Assembly (NCBI GenBank): GCA_028343315.1
Contig: JAOLYI010000002.1
Span: 1-59,634, forward strand
DNA from: Candidatus Pelagibacter sp.
Lineage (GTDB): Bacteria > Pseudomonadota > Alphaproteobacteria > Pelagibacterales > Pelagibacteraceae
Length of the DNA stretch: 59,634 bases
Direction: 5' to 3'
Positions 11,730-20,081 of this stretch are shown piece after piece. Every line of letters begins with the position of its first letter. Position 1 is the stretch's first letter. Below the pieces are notes generated by a model. That model was not told the DNA's origin, made no database searches, and worked only from the letters and a program-made list of their open reading frames with translations. A program made the translations under genes and the position numbers.

Positions 11730-12227
11730 TTAAGCTTTAGGTTCTTCCTTTTTCGCTTCTGCTTTAGGCTCTTCCTTTTTAGGTTCTTCCTTTTTCGCTT
11801 CTGCTTTAGGCTCTTCCTTTTTAGGTTCTTCCTTTTTCGCTTCTGCTTTAGGCTCTTCCTTTTTAGGTTCTTCCTTTTTCGCTTCTGCTTTAGGCTCTTC
11901 CTTTTTAGGTTCTTCACCTTCTTTTTTTCTTTCTTTTTTGGGAATAGCTTTTTGAGGATTATTTCCAGGTTTCGGCATTGGCATTATTTGTGCTTCGCCT
12001 AAAAGTCTTGAAACTCTTAAAGTTGGTTGAGCTCCTTTGCTCATCCAATACTTAACTCTTTCTGCTTCCACTTTTATTCTTTCTTTTTTATCTTTTGGAA
12101 GCAGTGGATTATAAGAACCAATTTTTTCAATAAATTTCCCGTCTCTTGGGTATCTACTGTCTGCTATAACGATTTTGTAAATAGGTCTTTTTCTTACCCC
12201 TCCCATCGATAGTCTTATTCTTAGCAT
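11730..12227 (-). CDS. rpsP: Ribosomal protein S16 with repetitive Lys/Glu/Pro tail
   Basis: 165 residues, about twice the usual 80-90. Residues 1-80 are a normal S16 core (IRLSMGGVRKRPIYKIVIAD, RDGKFIEKIGSYNPL). After residue 80 the tail is made of KKEEPK and KAEA units, encoded by four perfect 42-bp tandem repeats, and ends KEEPKA. Such tails are probably disordered and highly charged but near neutral overall. The gene starts 10 bases after ffh. Copy number of the repeats may differ between strains, since perfect tandem repeats are prone to slippage. Confidence 0.96.
   Translation of the reverse strand: MLRIRLSMGGVRKRPIYKIVIADSRYPRDGKFIEKIGSYNPLLPKDKKERIKVEAERVKYWMSKGAQPTLRVSRLLGEAQIMPMPKPGNNPQKAIPKKERKKEGEEPKKEEPKAEAKKEEPKKEEPKAEAKKEEPKKEEPKAEAKKEEPKKEEPKAEAKKEEPKA
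11740..11907. repeat. Four perfect 42-bp tandem repeats in the 3' end of rpsP
   Basis: Units begin at 11740, 11782, 11824 and 11866 and read the same in all four copies. A partial fifth copy starts at 11908 and diverges after 8 bases. The period of 42 is a multiple of three, so each unit adds 14 residues of the S16 tail without changing frame. The repeat also leaves long open frames on both strands, which are shadows and not genes. Confidence 0.97.
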
Positions 12228-12237
12228 ATTATACCTT

Positions 12238-13590
12238 TCATTTTAGTTGATTGAACATTTCATCTGGGATCATTCCAGATGGAATTTTTTTTCCTTGTGA
12301 CATTTTTTTCATCATATCTGACATCATTTTAAATTGTTTTAGTAATTTATTTATTTTAGACACATCTACACCAGAACCTTTTGCGATTCTTTTTCTTCTA
12401 GATCCGCTAATTATTTTTGGATTCTCTTTTTCCTTTTTTGTCATAGATAAAATAAGTGCCTCATTTTCTATAAGCATTTTTTCGTCAATATTTGCTTGGT
12501 CCATTTTTTCTTTCATTTTATTTGCACCAGGTAACATTGACATTACACCTTCCATGCCCCCCATTTTTTTCATTTGTCTTAACTGTGAAAGATAAGAGTC
12601 CATTGTAAAAATTCCTTTTTTCAATTCTTCTTCGGTTTCTTTTAATTTTTCCTCTCCTAAATCTTGAGCTGCTTTTTCAACTAATGTTACAACATCTCCC
12701 ATTCCAAGAATTCGGTTGGCGAGTCTATCTGGATGAAATAATTCAAAATCAGATATTTTCTCTCCAACACCAATATATTTTATTGGTTTACCTGTAACAT
12801 GCTTCATACTTAGTGCTGCACCGCCTCTTGCATCACCATCAACTCTTGTAAGAATGATTGAGGATAGGTTTACAGCTGTATTAAATTCTTTAGCAACATT
12901 AACTGCGATTTGTCCTGTTAAAGAGTCGGCAACTAAAATAGTTTCTGCTGAGTTTGTAATTTCTTTAACCTGTTTAATTTCTGACATCATGGGTAGATCG
13001 ATTTGTGTACGCCCAGCTGTATCAAAAATTATTACGTCTGAACCATTAAGATTGGCAGCATTAAGTGCTCGTTTAGTAATATCGAGTGGTTGCTGTTTTT
13101 CAATAATTGGTAAATTTTGTATTCCATTGGTTTCAGCTAATAATTTTAACTGCTCTTGAGCTGCAGGACGATAAACGTCTAAACTAACAAGCATAACTTT
13201 TTTTTTGTGCTTTTCTTCTATCAATTTAGCAAGCTTAGCAGCTGATGTGGTTTTTCCTGATCCTTGTAAACCAACTAGTAATATTGAAACGGGAGGAACA
13301 GCTTTAAAGTTAAGTTCTTCGTTTTTAGACCCAAGAATTGAAACTAATTCGTCATAAACTATTTTAACGATCATTTGACCAGGTGAAGTTGATCTAATTA
13401 TTTCTTGGCCAATCGCTTTAGGTTTTATGTTTGAAATAAAGTCTTTAACAACTGGTAATGCAACATCAGCTTCGAGCAAAGCTAAACGAATTTCCTTTAA
13501 ACCAGAGTCAACTTGCTCTTCGGTTAATGAAGGAGCACTTTTAAGTTTAGAAAAAATTTTTTCTAATTTATTTGTTAAATTTTCAAACAT
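12238..13590 (-). CDS. ffh: Signal recognition particle protein Ffh
   Basis: 450 residues from the ATG at 13590, giving MFENLTNKLEKIF, the standard Ffh beginning. A frame extension to 13650 would add 20 residues encoded by the structured leader and is rejected. The N domain is followed by the G domain, with GLQGSGKTTSAAKLA, DTAGRTQIDLPMM and TRVDGDARGG. The methionine-rich M domain ends SGVDVSKINKLLKQFKMM and binds SRP RNA and signal peptides. The partner receptor FtsY is encoded divergently at 14588. The gene is preceded by a strong promoter and a three-hairpin RNA leader. Confidence 0.98.
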   Translation of the reverse strand: MFENLTNKLEKIFSKLKSAPSLTEEQVDSGLKEIRLALLEADVALPVVKDFISNIKPKAIGQEIIRSTSPGQMIVKIVYDELVSILGSKNEELNFKAVPPVSILLVGLQGSGKTTSAAKLAKLIEEKHKKKVMLVSLDVYRPAAQEQLKLLAETNGIQNLPIIEKQQPLDITKRALNAANLNGSDVIIFDTAGRTQIDLPMMSEIKQVKEITNSAETILVADSLTGQIAVNVAKEFNTAVNLSSIILTRVDGDARGGAALSMKHVTGKPIKYIGVGEKISDFELFHPDRLANRILGMGDVVTLVEKAAQDLGEEKLKETEEELKKGIFTMDSYLSQLRQMKKMGGMEGVMSMLPGANKMKEKMDQANIDEKMLIENEALILSMTKKEKENPKIISGSRRKRIAKGSGVDVSKINKLLKQFKMMSDMMKKMSQGKKIPSGMIPDEMFNQLK

Positions 13591-13596
13591 TTTTAA

Positions 13597-13695
13597 ACAC
13601 CCAACGCCTATCGCACTAGTGGGCGAACCTTCGCTGACTAGTGTCGACACTCTTCTTAAAAGAGCACCGCAAAGACATGTGTATTTGCGGAAAGT
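13597..13695 (-). ncRNA. Structured RNA leader upstream of ffh (three hairpins)
   Basis: Read on the minus strand, three helices follow one another. Hairpin 1 pairs CCGCAAA (13690-13684) with UUUGCGG (13673-13667). Hairpin 2 pairs CUCUU (13664-13660) with AAGAG (13654-13650) around a 5-base loop. Hairpin 3 pairs CACUAGU (13643-13637) with ACUAGUG (13620-13614), contains an inner GCGA/UCGC stem capped by four bases, and can be extended outward by five pairs past one bulged A. The RNA ends just before the ffh ATG with no U-tract, so it is more likely a 5' leader than a separate terminated sRNA. From memory, an ffh-associated RNA motif has been reported in Pelagibacter; this may be that motif. 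Confidence 0.75.
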
Positions 13696-13701
13696 AAAGG
13701 G

Positions 13702-13730
13702 AAATTACAATTTGGGGTTTTAAAAGTCAA
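13702..13730 (-). promoter_or_regulatory. Sigma-70-type promoter for the ffh leader and operon
   Basis: On the minus strand TTGACT (13730-13725) is followed by exactly 17 bases and then TAATTT (13707-13702). The start of transcription would fall near 13695, immediately before the first hairpin of the ffh leader. This close match and spacing support a real promoter driving ffh-rpsP-trmD-rplS and probably the leu genes. Confidence 0.75.
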
Positions 13731-13738
13731 TGAATAAT

Positions 13739-13744
13739 TATACT
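13739..13744 (+). promoter_or_regulatory. Candidate -10 element for dapF-ftsY
   Basis: TATACT ends 11 bases before the dapF ATG at 13756. A start about 7 bases downstream would leave only about 5 bases of leader. No good -35 is visible at the usual distance, so the call is tentative. Confidence 0.4.
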
Positions 13745-13755
13745 AATCTATTATT

Positions 13756-14586
13756 ATGCCAACAATTAAAGCTTTTAGAATGGATGGTTTGGGCAATAAA
13801 TTTGTCATTGTTGATAGAAGAAAAGACATTGTAAATATAACTAAAGAAAAAATAATTCATTTGGGTAAACTTGAATCTTTTCATCGTGAGATTGGATTTG
13901 ATCAAATAATTTTTATTGAGAGAGAAATTGAAAAGGTTTTTCCAATTACTATCTTTAATTCAGATGGAGGTGAAGTAAGTGCATGCGGGAATGGAAGTAG
14001 ATGTGTAGCTTATCTTTTAGGCAAAGACTTAAATACGAAAGAAGTAAAATTAAAAACAAACAATAGATTGCTTAATGCTAAAATAGTTGGTGATTTAGAT
14101 GTTGAGCTTGCAATGGGAAAACCCATATTTGAATGGAATAAAATTCCTTTATCGAAAAATTTAGACCATAGTAAAATAACTCTTAATATTGAAGATAAAG
14201 TATTCACGGATGGTTTTTGTTTAAATGTAGGAAATCCACATATAATTTTTTTTGTCAAAGATTGCTTTGAACATGATTTAAAAATTTTAGGTCCTAAAAT
14301 TGAAAATAATAAACTATTTCCCGAAAGAACTAATGTTACATTTGCTCAAGTAAATGATAGAAACAATATAACGGTAAATGTTTGGGAGCGCGGTGCTGGA
14401 TTAACAAAGGCGTGTGGAACAGCTGCTTGCGCCACTGCTGTTGCTGCTATGATAAAAAAACTAACAGAAAATGATATTAATATTAAATTCAAAGAAGGAA
14501 CTTTAAATCTAAAAATAGATAAAGATTTAAATATTTTTATGCGAGGCCCGGTTTCAGATATAAAATATACTAAGCTTGAAATCTAA
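13756..14586 (+). CDS. dapF: Diaminopimelate epimerase
   Basis: 276 residues. It interconverts LL- and meso-diaminopimelate for lysine and peptidoglycan. Both active-site cysteines are present: Cys77 in SACGNGSRC and Cys220 in KACGTAAC, placed as in the family. It is divergent from ffh, separated by a 165-base region shared with the ffh leader. ftsY follows directly. In many alphaproteobacteria an MtaB-type tRNA methylthiotransferase gene lies between dapF and ftsY, but none is present here. Confidence 0.98.
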   Translation: MPTIKAFRMDGLGNKFVIVDRRKDIVNITKEKIIHLGKLESFHREIGFDQIIFIEREIEKVFPITIFNSDGGEVSACGNGSRCVAYLLGKDLNTKEVKLKTNNRLLNAKIVGDLDVELAMGKPIFEWNKIPLSKNLDHSKITLNIEDKVFTDGFCLNVGNPHIIFFVKDCFEHDLKILGPKIENNKLFPERTNVTFAQVNDRNNITVNVWERGAGLTKACGTAACATAVAAMIKKLTENDINIKFKEGTLNLKIDKDLNIFMRGPVSDIKYTKLEI

Positions 14587-14587
14587 A

Positions 14588-15508
14588 ATGAGTTTATTTA
14601 ATAAATTTAAAATAGGTCTCGGAAAGAGCTCCTCTGGTCTGACAGATGGTTTTAAAAATATATTTTCAAAGAAAAATATTGATGAAGATGTGCTTACAAA
14701 GTTTGAAGAGCTAATTATATCTGCAGATGCAGGTGTTGATGTTGCAAGAGAACTTAGAAAAGATTTTGAAAACTTTAAAATTGATAAAAAATTAGATGAC
14801 CATAAAGAAATTCTAAAATTAATCGCAGAAAAAATGGCAATTGGTCTTCTCAAATATGAGAAAGACTTAAGCTTAATGGGGAACGCCAAGTCTGCAGTAA
14901 TTGTAGTTTCAGGTGTAAACGGTGCTGGAAAAACAACTAGCATTGGAAAACTTGGTAAATACTTTAAGGATAATAATAGATCTGTCGTATTTGGCGCTGC
15001 GGACACATTTAGAGTTGCTGCTATTGATCAATTACAAGTTTGGGCTACTAAAGTTAAAGTTGATATCATCAAATCGGAAATAAATAGTGATCCTGCTTCT
15101 GTGGCATTTAAAACAGCAGAATTTGCAAAAAAAAATCAAATTGATATTGCATTAATTGATACAGCTGGACGCCTTCAAAATAAAAAAAATTTAATGGAAG
15201 AGTATAAAAAAATTATTAATGTTTTAAAAAAAATTGATCCCTCTTATCCAAATGAAGTAATTTTAGTGTTGGACGCAACAACTGGGCAGAATGCATTAAA
15301 CCAAGTTGAGGAATTTAGTAAAATACATGATATTACTGGTTTAATAATTACGAAATTAGATAGTACGGCTAAAGGTGGTGTTGTATTAGCTATTTGTAAA
15401 AAATATAAGTTACCAATAATAGCAATTGGTATGGGTGAAAAAGAAACTGACTTGCATCCCTTCAATGCAGAATATTTTTCAAAAGCTTTATTGAGTATTG
15501 AAGATTAA
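14588..15508 (+). CDS. ftsY: Signal recognition particle receptor FtsY
   Basis: 306 residues from the ATG at 14588, one base after the dapF stop. A TTG four codons earlier would overlap dapF and is less likely. The NG domain carries GVNGAGKTTSIGKL (Walker A), DTAGRLQN and TKLDSTAKGG. The acidic N-terminal A domain of other FtsY proteins is reduced to a short helix-rich start. It docks Ffh-ribosome complexes at the membrane. Its 3' end overlaps the convergent hydrolase gene by 4 bases. Confidence 0.97.
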   Translation: MSLFNKFKIGLGKSSSGLTDGFKNIFSKKNIDEDVLTKFEELIISADAGVDVARELRKDFENFKIDKKLDDHKEILKLIAEKMAIGLLKYEKDLSLMGNAKSAVIVVSGVNGAGKTTSIGKLGKYFKDNNRSVVFGAADTFRVAAIDQLQVWATKVKVDIIKSEINSDPASVAFKTAEFAKKNQIDIALIDTAGRLQNKKNLMEEYKKIINVLKKIDPSYPNEVILVLDATTGQNALNQVEEFSKIHDITGLIITKLDSTAKGGVVLAICKKYKLPIIAIGMGEKETDLHPFNAEYFSKALLSIED

Positions 15509-16305
15509 ATTTTATTAATAAAAAGTTTAATATTGTTTAGAAGCTTTTCATTATATTCCATCATATGATCATCACTTTCTGGAAAGTACCTAAATTTTGG
15601 ATCGTTGGCTCTTTTAAAAAGTTCTAGACCCATTCTTTGTGGAACAATATTATCCATTTTTCCATGCATGATTAATATTGGAGTTTTAATATTTTTAATT
15701 TTACTTTTAGAATCGTATCTATCTTTTAATAATAAATTAACTGGTAAATATGGATAATAAATTTTTGCAGTATCAGCCATAGACGTAAACGGAGACTCAA
15801 GGATAATTCCTCCGAAATTATCTTTTGATGCCAGTTCAATAGCAACACCTGTCCCTAATGACTCTCCATATAAAACAATATCTTTATTATCTAACCCTTT
15901 TGTTTTAAGCCATTTAACTACTTGTTTAGCATCATAATATAAATTTTTTTCTGTTGGTTTACCTTTATTTCCACTAAACCCCCTCCATGAAGTTAAGAGA
16001 ACATTTAAATCAAGTTTATTTAGTTCATTTAGTTTGTGAACTCGATTTAATAGATTGCCAGCATTGCCATGAAAAAAAACTACTGTCTTAAATTTCTTTA
16101 AATCTTTATTAATAAACCATGATTTTAGTTTAATATTTTCACCTGTCTCAATAAAAATTTCTTGATATTTAAAATTAATTTTATCATTTAAATAATTATT
16201 TTCACTTGGATTATAAAGTAAGTTTCTTTGATAAAAATAAATAAATATAATTATTGTAAGGTAGGCTAAAATGATTGAGGTTGCGATTAAGTATAAATGT
16301 TTCAT
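15505..16305 (-). CDS. Membrane-anchored alpha/beta hydrolase (BEM46/YfhR-like)
   Basis: 266 residues. One N-terminal membrane helix (residues 4-25) is followed by a serine hydrolase fold. The oxyanion region FFHGNAGN, the nucleophile elbow GESLGTG and a late DDHMMEYN segment with the likely catalytic His are visible. The order matches the COG1073/BEM46 group of predicted peptidases or esterases, whose substrates are mostly unknown. The start overlaps the stop of the EamA gene by 4 bases, so the two are coupled. The 3' end overlaps ftsY on the other strand. Confidence 0.85.
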   Translation of the reverse strand: MKHLYLIATSIILAYLTIIIFIYFYQRNLLYNPSENNYLNDKINFKYQEIFIETGENIKLKSWFINKDLKKFKTVVFFHGNAGNLLNRVHKLNELNKLDLNVLLTSWRGFSGNKGKPTEKNLYYDAKQVVKWLKTKGLDNKDIVLYGESLGTGVAIELASKDNFGGIILESPFTSMADTAKIYYPYLPVNLLLKDRYDSKSKIKNIKTPILIMHGKMDNIVPQRMGLELFKRANDPKFRYFPESDDHMMEYNEKLLNNIKLFINKI

Positions 16306-17198
16306 TTTGTTATTTTTCTTGCAAAATAAACACCTGCAAAAACAAAAGCTGCACCAAAATAATGGAAGCTTAATAAAGCTTCATTAAATAATATAATTCC
16401 ATATATCGCAGAATAGATAGAAAATATGTAAAGAGTAAATCCCGCAAGAGATGCGCCTAAATGTTTTTGGACTCTAGTATATAAAGTAAAAGCTATAATG
16501 CCAGGTGATATAGCTGCAAAAAGTACCCAGAAAAAAAATTTACTATTAAAAACTGTATTGAAATAAAAAATCTCTTCTAAAAGATAAAAAGGAAATAATG
16601 AAACTGCTCCAAACAAAGCTATAAGAGTAAATCTGGCTATTAAACTAAAATTACTTTTCCAATTTAAAAGATATATAGAATAAACAGCCCAACCAATAGC
16701 AGCCCCTACCATCCATAAATCACCAGATGTAAATTTAAAATTTATTAACAAATCTAATTTACCTTTACTTATTATTGCTAGCACACCAGTTAAACATAAA
16801 ATTAAACCAATAATTCTTGAAAGATTAATTTTATCTTTAAAAAACATTACAGATAGAATGATTATAAAAATTGGAGATGAGGTATAAATAATTCCCATGT
16901 TAGCCATAGTTGTCGACATTCCAGCAATAAATGGAAAGGCACCACATACACCACATCCCATAGAACCCAAGAAAAATAATTTCCAAAACTCTTTGTTTAT
17001 ATATTTTTTGTTTTTTAATATTTCATAATAAAAAAATGGAAACAAAATTAGAAATACAGTAAGCCATCTCCAAAAAGCTAAAGAGATGGGGGGAACGTAC
17101 TCTACGCCTCCTCTAGCAACAATAATATTAGTTGCCATAAATATTGGTTGCACAAAAAGTAAAATATACGGAGTGAATGGGTGACTTTTCTTAATCAA
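16302..17198 (-). CDS. EamA/DMT-family transporter
   Basis: 298 residues with about ten hydrophobic helices in two repeats, the pattern of drug/metabolite transporters of the EamA type. Features include the conserved N-terminal SLAFWRWL segment and the mid-protein GDLWMVGAAIGWAVYSI start of the second repeat. It sits in the cytoplasmic membrane and probably exports or imports a small metabolite, but the substrate cannot be read from the sequence. It overlaps the hydrolase downstream by 4 bases and follows the small membrane protein by 10 bases. Confidence 0.9.
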   Translation of the reverse strand: MIKKSHPFTPYILLFVQPIFMATNIIVARGGVEYVPPISLAFWRWLTVFLILFPFFYYEILKNKKYINKEFWKLFFLGSMGCGVCGAFPFIAGMSTTMANMGIIYTSSPIFIIILSVMFFKDKINLSRIIGLILCLTGVLAIISKGKLDLLINFKFTSGDLWMVGAAIGWAVYSIYLLNWKSNFSLIARFTLIALFGAVSLFPFYLLEEIFYFNTVFNSKFFFWVLFAAISPGIIAFTLYTRVQKHLGASLAGFTLYIFSIYSAIYGIILFNEALLSFHYFGAAFVFAGVYFARKITK

Positions 17199-17208
17199 TT
17201 TAATTTGA

Positions 17209-17385
17209 CTATTTTTTATCGCTGAATGCTTCGTAAAACATCATGAAAATAGCTATTACCATTAGTATAAAAACTGGCAAGATGTCAAAGAAACCTATCA
17301 TAGAAGACCTGGTAAGTGTAGTGGCTAAGCCCACTAAAAAAGCAGTAGCTAAAGAAACACCTATTATTATAGTTATTTTATTCAT
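17209..17385 (-). CDS. Small membrane protein, two helices, unknown function
   Basis: 58 residues from the ATG at 17385. This ATG overlaps the amidase stop in an ATGAATAA arrangement typical of coupled genes; in-frame ATGs at 17388 and 17406 are alternatives. Two hydrophobic helices are separated by a short TRSSMIGF loop, and the tail is FYEAFSDKK. I do not recognise a family. Its place between the amidase and the EamA transporter suggests it belongs to the same operon. Confidence 0.65.
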   Translation of the reverse strand: MNKITIIIGVSLATAFLVGLATTLTRSSMIGFFDILPVFILMVIAIFMMFYEAFSDKK

Positions 17386-18712
17386 CATCTTTACAATTTT
17401 TTTCAAGCCAGTTAGCAGTTCCTAAAAATCTTAAATCATCAAGCTTGTCTCCAACTAACTGCACGCCCAAAGGTAAATTATTTTCACCTGTAAGTAAAGG
17501 TAGTGAAATAGTTGGTAAGCCTAAGTATGTCCAAATTTTTTGAAAATCCGCATTCCCTGTCGACTTTAGCCCTTTATCTGCAACACCACTTGATGAAGGG
17601 GTAATAATACCATGATAATCCTCGAAAACTTCTTTGTAAGACTCGTAACTTTGTTTCATAAAATCTATAGCATTAGCGTAATCATAAGCTGAATATTTCT
17701 TTCCCCTTTCGATTGCATCTCTCATTTCTTTAGAAAGTTTTTTTTTATCTTTTTTATAATATGCTTGAAAATTATTTGCTAAATCAGTTTCGTGAATAAT
17801 TTGATGCTGTTTTGGAATATCTTTAAAATATGAAGGTGTCTCAAATACTTCAATATTTTTTTTGAACTTTTTTATAAAAAATTCAAATGCATCTCTAGAA
17901 TCTTTATGAATATTTTTCCATTTATCTGTTTTGTAAAAAATAAATTTAGGTTCAAAGATTGGTCCTTTTCTGCACTCTTCTAACATTTTGTCAGCAGCGA
18001 AATGCACTGTTGAAGGATCATATATATCTTTTTTAATTAATATTTTGGCTAGTAGGGCTACATCTTCAACTGTTTTTCCAAATACACCTATTGTATCTAA
18101 TTTTTCCGAAGTCTTTAATACCCCACTCCTTGAGATTAGTCCGTAAGATGGCTTGTATCCTACCACGCCACAATATGAAGCTGGTCTTATAATTGATCCA
18201 CCTGTTTGTGATCCAACCGATAGTGGGGCCATCTGAGAAGCTATTGCTGCTGCTGAACCGCTTGAAGATCCTCCTGGAGTTCTTGAATAATCATGAGGAT
18301 TTGTAGTTTTACCTGGATGAATATAGGCAAGTTCTGCGGTAACTGTTTTACCCATGATAATAGCACCAGCATTTTTTAATAAATTTACTACTTCAGAGTC
18401 TTGTGCTGCTGACATTTTTTTTCTGAAGACTGTTCCACATTCTGTTGGCATATCGTAAGTACCAAAAATATCTTTAACGGCAATAGGTAGCCCGTGAAGT
18501 GAACCAAGTGGCTTGCCAGACTTTCTGTACTCGTCGGCTTCTTCTGCTTTCTCCAATAAAATTTTTTTATCTAAAAAGTGCCAAGCCTTTACATCTTTTT
18601 CAAACTTATCAACTCTTGAAATATAAGCTTTACAAACTTCAACGGAAGAAATTTGACCTTCTCTCATTTTTGCAACCAGTTCACTAGTTGTCATTGAAAA
18701 AATATCTACCAT
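17378..18712 (-). CDS. Amidase-signature family hydrolase
   Basis: 444 residues. The Ser-cisSer-Lys triad is visible: Lys80 in LHGLPIAVKD, the GGSSSGSAAA run around residues 148-157, and the nucleophile Ser173 in GSQTGGSIIRPAS. It is related to GatA, but no gatB or gatC neighbour exists, so a catabolic amidase is more likely than a tRNA amidotransferase. It lies 7 bases after the TRAP large subunit, so it may hydrolyse an amide taken up by that transporter. This last point is inferred from position only. Confidence 0.88.
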   Translation of the reverse strand: MVDIFSMTTSELVAKMREGQISSVEVCKAYISRVDKFEKDVKAWHFLDKKILLEKAEEADEYRKSGKPLGSLHGLPIAVKDIFGTYDMPTECGTVFRKKMSAAQDSEVVNLLKNAGAIIMGKTVTAELAYIHPGKTTNPHDYSRTPGGSSSGSAAAIASQMAPLSVGSQTGGSIIRPASYCGVVGYKPSYGLISRSGVLKTSEKLDTIGVFGKTVEDVALLAKILIKKDIYDPSTVHFAADKMLEECRKGPIFEPKFIFYKTDKWKNIHKDSRDAFEFFIKKFKKNIEVFETPSYFKDIPKQHQIIHETDLANNFQAYYKKDKKKLSKEMRDAIERGKKYSAYDYANAIDFMKQSYESYKEVFEDYHGIITPSSSGVADKGLKSTGNADFQKIWTYLGLPTISLPLLTGENNLPLGVQLVGDKLDDLRFLGTANWLEKNCKDDE

Positions 18713-18719
18713 GATAATT

Positions 18720-20081
18720 TTAATCTGCGAAAAGAGTTTCTGGTAACCATAATGCTATACCTGGGAACCAGTACATTAAAACCATTGCAAATATTACGAT
18801 ACCAAGGAAAGGCATTATACCGGAAAATATTTGCATAAGTTCAACATTTTTAGATTGAACACCTTTTAAATAGTAAGCCGACATGGCCATTGGCGGCGTT
18901 AAAAAGGAAGTTTGTAGATTTAATGCAATTAGCATTGCAAAAAAATAAGGATTTACATCAAATATTACCAGTAATGGTAAAAATATTGGAACAAATATAA
19001 TTAAAATTTCAGTCCACTCTAGTGGCCAGCCAAGCAAAAATATTATGATTTGAGTAATAACTAAAAACTGCCAAGGCGCTAAATCCATTGATTTAAAAAA
19101 ATGTTCAAAAACTTCGTGTCCACCTAAGTATGAAAAAACAGAAGAAAAAGTCCAAGAGCCTATAAACAACCACATAATCATTGCTGTGGTTTTTGCTGTT
19201 AAGAAAACGGATTCTTTAAAATTTTTCCATTTAAGTGTTTTGTAAAAGTAAGATAAAACTAACGCTCCAAATGCACCTGCTGCAGCTGCTTCAGCTGGTG
19301 TAGCTATACCTGCTAAAATTGTTCCAAGAACTAACATTATCAATCCAAAAAGTGGGACAAATGAAATCAAAACTTCTTTTAATATTGTTCCTGTTGGAGG
19401 AATATCTTCTGCTGGAGGCTTAGGTGCAATTGATGGCTGAAAATAAGCTCTAGTTACTGCGTATGTTATATATAAACCTGCAAGCATAAGTCCTGGAAAG
19501 ATTGCGGCCGCAAATAATCTTAACGGCGATAATTGAGCTATAACTGAATACACAATTAACATAATACTAGGTGGTATTAAGATTCCTAAACAACCGCCTG
19601 CGCAAATTATTCCAGATGCAAATTTTTTATCGTAACCAGCTTTAATCATAGCCGGCCACGCAAGTAATCCCATTAATGTTACAACAGCACCAATAATTCC
19701 GGTAGCTGTAGAAAATAAAGTACAAGTTATTAATGCAGCTACTGCCATTGATGCAGGTAATCTATGGGCTGCTAATCTTATCGCAAAAAATAATTTCGCT
19801 ACAATTCCAGCCCTCTCAACTAAATATCCCATAAATAAAAATAAGGGGACTGCCGTTAGAACGTTGTTATCCATTACAGTGTAGGTATTTTGTACAAACA
19901 GTTGGAATATTCTATTGTCAAGGAAATGCTCCATGACTGCTGGATCATAGTATGCGTAGTAACCAAATCCAATACCCATTGCCATTAATGTGAACGCAAT
20001 AGGAAAGCCTAATAATACTGCAAATAAAAATATTCCCATCATCAAAATGGCTACTTCAGGGTTTGTTAAACTAAATAGCAT
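18720..20081 (-). CDS. dctM: TRAP transporter large membrane subunit
   Basis: 453 residues with about twelve hydrophobic helices, the ion-coupled translocation subunit of a tripartite TRAP transporter. The family features TAVPLFLFMGYLVERAG near residues 75-91 and GGCLGILIPPSIMLIVY are present. It overlaps dctQ by 11 bases and is followed by the amidase. The size and the PPAEDIPPTG linker are typical of the DctM group that takes up keto acids or dicarboxylates. Confidence 0.95.
   Translation of the reverse strand: MLFSLTNPEVAILMMGIFLFAVLLGFPIAFTLMAMGIGFGYYAYYDPAVMEHFLDNRIFQLFVQNTYTVMDNNVLTAVPLFLFMGYLVERAGIVAKLFFAIRLAAHRLPASMAVAALITCTLFSTATGIIGAVVTLMGLLAWPAMIKAGYDKKFASGIICAGGCLGILIPPSIMLIVYSVIAQLSPLRLFAAAIFPGLMLAGLYITYAVTRAYFQPSIAPKPPAEDIPPTGTILKEVLISFVPLFGLIMLVLGTILAGIATPAEAAAAGAFGALVLSYFYKTLKWKNFKESVFLTAKTTAMIMWLFIGSWTFSSVFSYLGGHEVFEHFFKSMDLAPWQFLVITQIIIFLLGWPLEWTEILIIFVPIFLPLLVIFDVNPYFFAMLIALNLQTSFLTPPMAMSAYYLKGVQSKNVELMQIFSGIMPFLGIVIFAMVLMYWFPGIALWLPETLFAD

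Noticed and set aside
11740..11907. CRISPR-like array
   Set aside because: The repeats are head-to-tail with no spacers and lie in frame inside rpsP.
11642..12002. Two extra open frames with repeated Lys/Arg-rich or Phe/Leu/Arg-rich peptides
   Set aside because: They are other-frame readings of the 42-bp repeats in rpsP.
13591..13650. Extended N-terminus of Ffh from an ATG at 13650
   Set aside because: The extra 20 residues are encoded by the structured leader and do not resemble any Ffh start; MFENLTNKLEKIF at 13590 is the family start.
13597..13695. SRP (4.5S) RNA gene upstream of ffh
   Set aside because: The hairpins are clear, but the conserved domain IV bases (GUCAGG opposite AGCAG with a GGAA-type loop) are absent, and the RNA runs straight into the ffh start.
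17378..18712. GatA subunit of the Glu-tRNA amidotransferase
   Set aside because: No gatB or gatC is adjacent, and the operon link is to a transporter; the amidase signature alone is not specific.
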